Shown piece after piece: positions 33,867 to 38,877 of a stretch of DNA of 38,877 nucleotides. Position 1 is the stretch's first letter; every line of letters begins with the position of its first letter. The notes beneath the pieces were generated by a model. The model did not search any database. It was given only the letters and a program-made list of their open reading frames with translations, and was not told where the DNA came from. Made by a program: the position numbers and the translations under genes. This stretch comes from an uncultured Holdemanella sp. (lineage in GTDB: Bacteria; Bacillota_I; Bacilli_A; Erysipelotrichales; Erysipelotrichaceae): positions 1-38,877 of the forward strand of contig NZ_CAKVMR010000017.1 of the NCBI RefSeq assembly GCF_934772795.1, in the 5' to 3' direction.

Positions 33867-34445
33867 TTATACTCCATTTCTTTTTGCGAGTAAGATCAAT
33901 GCTTGTCTTAGCATTTCATCTTCTCCTAATTCTGTATTTTCTAATTCCTTTTTAATTTTCGTTAATTGATTTGTCTTATATCCAAGTGATAAAAGAGCAT
34001 CTTGAACTTGGCTCCAAACAGGATTTGACGTAGCACTATCGCTCGTTTCTAAAGATACAAACTTGCCTTTTAGATCTAGAACGATTTGACCTGCCGTTTT
34101 TGCGCCAATACCAGGTAAAGACTTCAATCTTTTAATATCATCATTTTCAATGGCTTCAATCATTTCTTTTCCCGAACATACCGACAACATCGTCTGTGCT
34201 GTTTTAGGACCAATACCTTTTACATTGATCAAGCGCATAAACACTTCATAGTCTTCTTCTTTTAAAAAGCCAAACAATAAGATCGCATCTTCACGTACAT
34301 GTTGATACGTATAAAGAAACAATTCATCTCCTATTTTTTGACTTAACGCATTGGCAAGATAAACTTCGTAGCCTACCCCATGCACATCTAGTACAACGCG
34401 ATCATTTCGAATAATTCTTACAACGCCATTCACAAACGCAATCAT
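33867..34445 (-). CDS. ruvA: Holliday junction DNA-binding protein RuvA
   Basis: RuvA binds the four-way junction and loads RuvB. The 192-residue protein has the N-terminal OB-fold (MIAFVNGVVRIIRNDRVVLD), two helix-hairpin-helix motifs (INVKGIGPKTAQTML and LKSLPGIGAKTAGQIVLDL) and the small C-terminal domain that touches RuvB. I use ATG 34445; GAGGTG upstream is part of the last codons of exoA, whose stop lies two bases before this ATG. exoA, ruvA and ruvB therefore form one tightly packed repair unit. Confidence 0.96.
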   Translation of the reverse strand: MIAFVNGVVRIIRNDRVVLDVHGVGYEVYLANALSQKIGDELFLYTYQHVREDAILLFGFLKEEDYEVFMRLINVKGIGPKTAQTMLSVCSGKEMIEAIENDDIKRLKSLPGIGAKTAGQIVLDLKGKFVSLETSDSATSNPVWSQVQDALLSLGYKTNQLTKIKKELENTELGEDEMLRQALILLAKRNGV

Positions 34446-34446
34446 A

Positions 34447-35196
34447 TTACACCTCAACATCTAATTCTACAGGACAATGATCCGAACCATATACATCCGT
34501 TAAGATCTTGGCATCCACAATTTTATCTTTTAATTCCGGTGATACTAACCAATAATCAATTCTCCATCCTGCATTCTTTTCACGAGCTTTAAAGCGGTAA
34601 CTCCACCAAGAATATTCCACTTTTTCAGGGTATAAAGCACGGTATGTATCTACAAAATGAGACAATAAATTCTGCTTAAAGCTATCTCTTTCTTCATCTG
34701 TAAAACCTGCATTCTTATGATTTGTCTTTGGATTTTTAATATCAATCTCTTCATTGGCCACATTAAAATCGCCACAAGCCATAACGGGTTTATCTAATGA
34801 TTTTAAATAGGCACTAAACACTTTATCCCATTCCATACGATACTCCAAACGTTTTAGACCATCGCCTGAGTTTGGTGTATAAACAGTCACAACATAATAT
34901 TCAGGATATTCAAGTGTAATCACTCTTCCTTCTGTATCATGTTCTTCCATATCCATTCCATAACGAACTGACATTGGTTCTTCTTTACAGAAGATCATCG
35001 TTCCGCTATAGCCTTTTCTTTGTGCACTATTTGTATATTGATAAGGATATAATTCACAATCCACTTCAATTTGATCGGGTTGTGCCTTTGTTTCCTGAAT
35101 ACAGAAAATATCTGCATCCAAGGCATAAAGAATTTCCACAAAATCCTTATTTAATACGGCACGAATCCCGTTTACGTTCCACGAAATACATTTCAT
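34447..35196 (-). CDS. exoA: Exodeoxyribonuclease III / AP endonuclease
   Basis: This enzyme cuts DNA at abasic sites in base-excision repair. The 249-residue protein has the family pattern: MKCISWNVNGIRA at the start, catalytic Glu in FCIQETKA, Tyr in VYTPNS, ACGDFNVANEEID with the catalytic Asp/Asn, and the terminal GSDHCPVELDV. The gene follows obg after a hairpin and is the first of exoA-ruvA-ruvB. The start has GAGGTG ahead of ATG 35196. Confidence 0.95.
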   Translation of the reverse strand: MKCISWNVNGIRAVLNKDFVEILYALDADIFCIQETKAQPDQIEVDCELYPYQYTNSAQRKGYSGTMIFCKEEPMSVRYGMDMEEHDTEGRVITLEYPEYYVVTVYTPNSGDGLKRLEYRMEWDKVFSAYLKSLDKPVMACGDFNVANEEIDIKNPKTNHKNAGFTDEERDSFKQNLLSHFVDTYRALYPEKVEYSWWSYRFKAREKNAGWRIDYWLVSPELKDKIVDAKILTDVYGSDHCPVELDVEV

Positions 35197-35231
35197 AAAA
35201 AAAACACCTCAGAAGCATTATACCACACCAA

Positions 35232-35262
35232 AAGAAAAGGCTACACAATGTGTAACCTTAGT
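35232..35262 (-). terminator. Terminator after obg
   Basis: Minus strand AAGGTTACA, short loop, TGTAGCCTT with one G-U pair, followed by TTCTTTT. The stem starts at the obg stop codon. Confidence 0.75.
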
Positions 35263-36538
35263 TTTCAATAAATTCAAATTCAAAGCCTAATAAACGTACT
35301 GTATCTCCATCTTGACATCCAGCTTCTCTTAAAGCTGTATCAATTCCAAGATAACGCATTTTATTGGCAAATAGATAGAAGTCTTCTTCTGTATTCAACT
35401 TATTGATGTCAAATACACGCTCAAGTCTAGGACCTGAAACATTCCATACGCCATCATCTTCTTTTTCAATAATGATGTCTTTCTTCTTCTCTTCAAATGT
35501 ATACATAACACCTGTCTCACCTGTATCTTCCGTAATTGGGAATACGGGTGTTGTCGCAAGAAGATCGGCAGCTTTTCTTAGTACTGGATCTAAACCTTCA
35601 TGAATGATCGTTGTTGTTTCATACACTGGGATATCTGGATATTTTTCTTTAAAGCGACGAACATTTTCTTCGGCATTTTCCATATCCATTTTATTTGCGA
35701 CAACGATTTGTGGCCTTTCCAATAAACGAATCTGGTAAGACTTCAACTCATTATTAATGACTTCATAATCATTTAATGGATCTCTTCCATCTTCTGCACC
35801 CATATCAATAACGTGAATAATTACACGACATCTTTCAATGTGACGCAAGAACTGGTGACCCAAACCTTTACCATCACTTGCTCCTTCAATAAGTCCTGGT
35901 AAATCAGCTAGCACAAAGCTTCTTCCATCTCCGGTTTGTACAACCCCAACATTGGGTGTGATTGTCGTAAATGGATAGTCTCCAATTTCGGGACGCGCTT
36001 TACTAACGGCATCTAGGAATGTTGATTTTCCAACACTAGGGAATCCTACCAATCCAACATCGGCTAAAACTCGTAATTCAACAATGCAATCAAATTCTTC
36101 ACCCAATACACCTTGTTCTGCATATTTTGGTGCTGTATTGTGGCTTGATCTAAAATGCCAATTACCACGACCTCCACGACCACCATGTGCTACAACTTGG
36201 CGTTGGTGTGGTTTTGTCAAATCGGCTAAGACCTGATTATTATCTACTCTTTTTACAATGGTTCCTAATGGAACCTTTACAATTTTATGTTCTCCATTGG
36301 CTCCGTGCATCTTTTTGTTTTTACCTTTTTCACCCGGAGTAGCGATTATTTTACGGTGATAACGCAAATCTAAAAGTGTTGTCATTCCTGGATCGGCTTC
36401 AAAAATGACATCTCCACCGTTACCTCCATCACCTCCAAAAGGTCCACCATAGGCAACATATTTCTCATGGCGAAAACTTACTAAACCATCTCCACCTTTA
36501 CCTGCTTTTATATGAACTTTGACCTGATCTACAAACAT
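35258..36538 (-). CDS. obg: Obg/CgtA GTPase
   Basis: Obg is an essential GTPase of large-subunit ribosome assembly that also responds to ppGpp. The 426-residue protein has the glycine-rich Obg domain (1-157, with GGPFGGDGGNGGDVIF), the G domain with GFPSVGKS (165-172), DLPGLIEG and NKMD, and the C-terminal OCT domain found in Gram-positive Obg. It follows rpmA with a strong hairpin in between. Both Obg and Rel, coded a few kilobases away, handle ppGpp. Confidence 0.97.
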   Translation of the reverse strand: MFVDQVKVHIKAGKGGDGLVSFRHEKYVAYGGPFGGDGGNGGDVIFEADPGMTTLLDLRYHRKIIATPGEKGKNKKMHGANGEHKIVKVPLGTIVKRVDNNQVLADLTKPHQRQVVAHGGRGGRGNWHFRSSHNTAPKYAEQGVLGEEFDCIVELRVLADVGLVGFPSVGKSTFLDAVSKARPEIGDYPFTTITPNVGVVQTGDGRSFVLADLPGLIEGASDGKGLGHQFLRHIERCRVIIHVIDMGAEDGRDPLNDYEVINNELKSYQIRLLERPQIVVANKMDMENAEENVRRFKEKYPDIPVYETTTIIHEGLDPVLRKAADLLATTPVFPITEDTGETGVMYTFEEKKKDIIIEKEDDGVWNVSGPRLERVFDINKLNTEEDFYLFANKMRYLGIDTALREAGCQDGDTVRLLGFEFEFIEN

Positions 36539-36562
36539 ATATACCCTCCTTTCTTTCTCATT

Positions 36563-36590
36563 AAAAAAGATCCCAGCAACGGGATCTTAA
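36563..36590 (-). terminator. Strong hairpin between rpmA and obg
   Basis: Minus strand AAGATCCC, loop GTTGCT, GGGATCTT, then TTTTTAA (8-bp stem). It probably lowers read-through from the ribosomal-protein genes into obg. I saw no obvious obg promoter in the short gap. Confidence 0.88.
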
Positions 36591-36602
36591 ATTTCACACT
36601 TG

Positions 36603-36887
36603 TTAAGCTTGTGGATAAACAGAAACTTTCTTTTTATCTTTACCAAGACGTTCGTATTTAACAACACCGTTAACTAATGCGAACAATGTATCATCAGCAC
36701 CACGTCCTACGTTAGTTCCTGGATGAATTTTTGTTCCACGTTGACGATAAATAATGCTTCCAGCGTGACAAGATTGTCCATCAGCTAATTTAGCTCCTAA
36801 ACGTTTTGAGTGAGAATCACGACCGTTCTTTGTAGAACCAACTCCCTTTTTAGAAGCGAATAACTGTAAGTCTAATTTTAATAACAT
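36603..36887 (-). CDS. rpmA: 50S ribosomal protein L27, with Prp-cleaved N-terminal extension
   Basis: L27 lies near the peptidyl-transferase centre. The 94-residue protein begins MLLKLDLQLFASKKGVGSTK. The first ten residues are the Firmicutes-type extension, with the cleavage motif LQLF|A, removed by the Prp protease so that mature L27 begins at Ala11. The protease gene is directly upstream (three bases between). The ribosome-binding site GGAGG is seven bases ahead. Confidence 0.97.
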   Translation of the reverse strand: MLLKLDLQLFASKKGVGSTKNGRDSHSKRLGAKLADGQSCHAGSIIYRQRGTKIHPGTNVGRGADDTLFALVNGVVKYERLGKDKKKVSVYPQA

Positions 36888-36890
36888 TTT

Positions 36891-37205
36891 TTACACCTCC
36901 TGTACTTGTATGTATTTAGGATAACTCTCTTCAATACTTTGAAACTGAACCAATAGTGTATTCAATATGATTTGTAGTTCAGCACATTCCGTATTGTTTA
37001 TTTCTAATTCAACATCCCCTGCATCTACTTTATAAGAAATGAAACTTAAATAGCCAAGCTGTGCGATTGCGTTGATACCACCAATAATAATGGTACTGGC
37101 TGCAGAACAGACGATATCTTTTCCATACTGATCATATTCAGCATGTCCATGCATAGAGATCAATGAAATCCCATGTTCATCTCTAGCAATTTTAATTTTA
37201 ATCAT
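36891..37205 (-). CDS. prp: Ribosomal-processing cysteine protease Prp
   Basis: Prp cleaves the N-terminal extension of L27. The 104-residue protein has the catalytic pair His21 (MHGHAEYDQYGKDIVC) and Cys33 (VCSAAS), with the spacing known for the family. It lies between rplU and rpmA, the standard place in Firmicutes and Fusobacteria, and starts two bases after the rplU stop, so the three are cotranscribed. Confidence 0.95.
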   Translation of the reverse strand: MIKIKIARDEHGISLISMHGHAEYDQYGKDIVCSAASTIIIGGINAIAQLGYLSFISYKVDAGDVELEINNTECAELQIILNTLLVQFQSIEESYPKYIQVQEV

Positions 37206-37207
37206 AA

Positions 37208-37510
37208 TTAAGCTTCGATAGCTTCAATTTTTACACGAGTGTAAGGTTGACGGTGTCCTTGTTTACGACGTGTTGAAGATTTTTTGGCTTTATATTTCAC
37301 GATAGTGATTTTCTTTCCTTTGCCTTGTTTTTCAACAACACCAGTTACCTTTGCACCTTCTACGAATGGTTTACCAAATTTTCCATCAGCGTATAATACT
37401 TTGTCAAATGTAACTGTGTCTCCTTCGTTAGCTTCTAATTTTTCAACGAAGATAACAGCATCCTTTTCAACACGGATCTGTTTTCCACCAGTTTCGATAA
37501 TTGCGTACAT
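37208..37510 (-). CDS. rplU: 50S ribosomal protein L21
   Basis: This is a 100-residue protein that starts MYAIIETGGKQIRVEKDAV and ends with the RRKQGHRQPYTRVKIE tail that contacts 23S rRNA. Length fits the family. AGGAGG precedes the ATG by seven bases. It opens the rplU-prp-rpmA unit and has a structured leader that is probably the L21 autoregulatory RNA. Confidence 0.97.
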   Translation of the reverse strand: MYAIIETGGKQIRVEKDAVIFVEKLEANEGDTVTFDKVLYADGKFGKPFVEGAKVTGVVEKQGKGKKITIVKYKAKKSSTRRKQGHRQPYTRVKIEAIEA

Positions 37511-37534
37511 GTGTGCACCTCCTATTCATTCTTT

Positions 37535-37632
37535 TTTCACATTTAGCTTGATACTCGCCATCAAGGTGTGAAATTTCAACTTAAAACCTTTTCTGGGCGG
37601 TTGCAAGTCCATACACGGAGTTTGCAACATTG
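37535..37632 (-). ncRNA. Probable ribosomal protein L21 leader RNA
   Basis: Two hairpins lie between the promoter and the rplU ribosome-binding site. The upstream one (37600-37628) pairs GTTGCAA with TTGCAAC and has an inner TCC/GGA pairing. The downstream one (37535-37573) pairs TTTCACA with TGTGAAA and, inside, CTTGAT with ATCAAG. Position and size fit the L21 leader family of Firmicutes, where L21 or L27 may bind its own mRNA. The structures are seen directly; the family name rests mainly on context. Confidence 0.6.
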
Positions 37633-37634
37633 AT

Positions 37635-37663
37635 ATTTTATAGGATGAAACGCAATACGTCAA
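37635..37663 (-). promoter_or_regulatory. Promoter of rplU-prp-rpmA
   Basis: Minus strand TTGACG, 17-bp spacer, TAAAAT. It starts transcription just ahead of the L21 leader hairpins. Confidence 0.7.
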
Positions 37664-37749
37664 GATAAAATTCTATTTTTTAGCTCAGATAAACTAGAAG
37701 TTATCTTGATTTGCTTCTTACCAAAAGTGCTCGGGGATTCGCCAATTCT

Positions 37750-38283
37750 TTAGAGCTCCATTTCACATTCATAGCACTTAAATTTCTTTCCGCGGTATTC
37801 CTCATAATCTGAGTTTCCGTTTAGATGCATGCCACACTTTTCCATCACTTTTCTACTGCCTATATTTTCTTCAAAAAAGTCCGCCACAACCTTTTTAAAG
37901 CCCATCTCACGTAATTCGTTTATTACTGCATTCACCGCTTCCGTTGCAAATCCTCGCCCCTGAAAAGCTGGGTCAATGACATATCCCAATTCAATAGTTT
38001 CATCGTCATAACCACAATCATTGACAAACCCAATCATGTAACCGTCCAGATAGACGCCATATTCTAAATGGATTGTATCATTAATCTGACTGAATTCGAT
38101 CAATTTGTCAGCTAACGCATAAAACTGTACTTCTTCACAATAATCAGGCACCATAAACGTTGCCGTAATCTTTGGATTTTGCATCATTTCTTTGAGACGC
38201 TCTCTGTCTTCTTTACGATAAGGTCCTAATATCAACCTATCTGTAATGATATGTTCTTTTTTTAATATTTGTCTGCTCACCAC
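37750..38283 (-). CDS. GNAT-family N-acetyltransferase (RimJ/RimL type)
   Basis: The 177-residue protein starts with GTG (ribosome-binding site AAGGGGA six bases upstream). TDRLILGPYRKEDRERL is the usual opening of RimJ/RimL-type acetyltransferases. The acetyl-CoA binding loop is VIDPAFQGRGFATEAV (about 112-127), and EENIGSRKVMEKCGMHLNG is the conserved C-terminal helix region. The acceptor substrate, a protein N-terminus or a small molecule, is not known. It has its own promoter and is not part of the rplU unit. The surrounding sequence has few other genes and might be accessory. Confidence 0.88.
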   Translation of the reverse strand: MVSRQILKKEHIITDRLILGPYRKEDRERLKEMMQNPKITATFMVPDYCEEVQFYALADKLIEFSQINDTIHLEYGVYLDGYMIGFVNDCGYDDETIELGYVIDPAFQGRGFATEAVNAVINELREMGFKKVVADFFEENIGSRKVMEKCGMHLNGNSDYEEYRGKKFKCYECEMEL

Positions 38284-38383
38284 TCTGTTTCCCCTTCTTG
38301 CTGATATACAATATTGATAATTACGCTTTTTATTGTGACTAATTCTGATTGAGATTTCACCTGTTTTAAGAGATTTAATAACT

Positions 38384-38412
38384 GTTATATTTTGTTATTG
38401 AATTTTCCGCAA
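38384..38412 (-). promoter_or_regulatory. Probable promoter of the GNAT gene
   Basis: Minus strand TTGCGG, 17-bp spacer, TATAAC, giving a leader of about 95 nt before the GTG start. Moderate match. Confidence 0.5.
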
Positions 38413-38636
38413 ACCCTTGAAAGCACTGGATTTGTTGCAGGTGAGCTTTTCCTTATTTTTCCCTTGTGTTATATCGTCCCATCAGTGTTTATGAACTCTG
38501 ATAAGAGCAATTACAAGGGCAAATAAATTATATAAAAACAGTATAACATAAAATAAAAGTGACATGGTGGACTGATTGAAATGCTTCTTAATTTTTGCTA
38601 CTAATGATTGATTAAATGATAAGGAGATGGGATACG

Positions 38637-38696
38637 ATGGGAACAATATTTGCAGAATACAATCCACGTATGCTTCATTACACAGAGGCTGCTTAA
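38637..38696 (+). pseudogene. Possible remnant of a small DUF6061-like gene
   Basis: A 19-codon frame MGTIFAEYNPRMLHYTEAA ends with TAA. AAGGAG lies ten bases upstream of the ATG. The first eleven residues recall the MKTIFAEYNP opening of small DUF6061-type proteins (about 60-75 residues) found in gut Firmicutes, but the rest is missing. It could be a truncated gene or chance; the resemblance is from memory. Confidence 0.3.
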
Positions 38697-38788
38697 TCAA
38701 ATTTATTATAATAGATGAAAAATCGGTTGCATTTTGTCAAAAGTACAAAACTTTTTGAAGCTAAGTGCTTTTAATTCCTGTTATGATA

Positions 38789-38803
38789 CTGAGAATATCT
38801 CAG
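38789..38803. repeat. Short inverted repeat downstream of an extended -10-like element
   Basis: CTGAGA and TCTCAG are separated by ATA. The plus-strand TGTTATGAT at 38779-38787, an extended -10-like element, ends one base before it, so it would cover a transcription start like an operator. The gene it would serve begins beyond the window. Confidence 0.3.
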
Positions 38804-38877
38804 CAATACTTGCTATCCCTGATACCTTATTCTTTCTACCAGCGTTTCCTTTTTCAGATTACTGCTTAAAACACAGG

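Larger units (their letters stand above)
38284..38877. other. Gene-poor tail of the window
   Basis: About 590 bp without a convincing gene. It holds the GNAT promoter (38384-38412), a tiny plus-strand open frame (38637-38696) and a short inverted repeat (38789-38803). A 72-codon minus-strand frame (38482-38700) has no ribosome-binding site and no recognisable domain, so I do not call it. No tRNA, riboswitch or insertion-sequence end was recognised. Confidence 0.6.

Noticed and set aside
38482..38700. 72-residue minus-strand frame with a hydrophobic C-terminus (possible small toxin)
   Set aside because: No ribosome-binding site, no recognisable family and no antitoxin RNA or promoter pair; the hydrophobic end reflects AT-rich sequence.

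Overview
The window is a low-GC Bacillota (Firmicutes) chromosome segment. I place it tentatively in class Erysipelotrichia, or a close relative. The gene content supports Bacillota: RNase Y and an RNase J paralogue, YneF, DUF177 next to rpmF, TmcAL, a Prp protease beside an L27 with a cleavable N-terminal extension, ParE/ParC divergent from plsY, and a short ComK-family protein. The class is inference from gene style only. Most of the window is housekeeping, and most genes are on the minus strand.

Layout. 1-64 is the 3' end of a plus-strand gene ending in PKID repeats. 110-760 is a PrfA-like Crp/Fnr regulator with a PrfA-box-like palindrome in its own promoter. 951-4744 (minus) runs alpha/beta hydrolase, NhaC antiporter, then thiC behind a TPP riboswitch with a terminator. 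4855-9010 is a cyclic-di-GMP block: a REC/degenerate-GGDEF/EAL protein, a wrecked macro-domain gene, and an intact GGDEF protein. 9121-14649 is parE-parC-DMT transporter-yneF. 14765-15931 is a Fic protein with six 21-bp tandem repeats. 16126-17219 (plus) is plsY and a comK homologue. 17228-21730 is rnj-like, ftsK and an unusual RidA-like gene. 21770-26851 holds miaB, a 2[4Fe-4S] ferredoxin, rny, uppP, rpmF and DUF177. 26924-28460 (plus) is tmcAL and a YdcF-family gene. 28466-32810 (minus) is recJ-apt-rel. 32851-37510 (minus) is rplU-prp-rpmA, obg, and exoA-ruvA-ruvB. A GNAT acetyltransferase and about 600 bp of nearly gene-free sequence close the window.

How it fits together. The core genes cover nucleoid and chromosome handling (ParCE, FtsK, RuvAB, RecJ, ExoA), RNA turnover (RNase Y, RNase J-like), translation (L21, L27, L32, Prp, Obg, MiaB, TmcAL), envelope precursors (PlsY, UppP) and stress nucleotides (Rel with Apt; the c-di-GMP pair). 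The points most worth a second look are the PrfA-like box placed at about -42 in the regulator's own promoter, the ComK homologue, a RidA-like protein with Cys in place of the family arginine plus a Cys/His tail, an RNase J with several metal ligands replaced, the Fic repeat tract, the decayed macro-domain gene, and leaderless-looking starts for recJ and tmcAL. I did not find a clearly new multi-gene system. No tRNA, rRNA, CRISPR array or intact mobile element was recognised.
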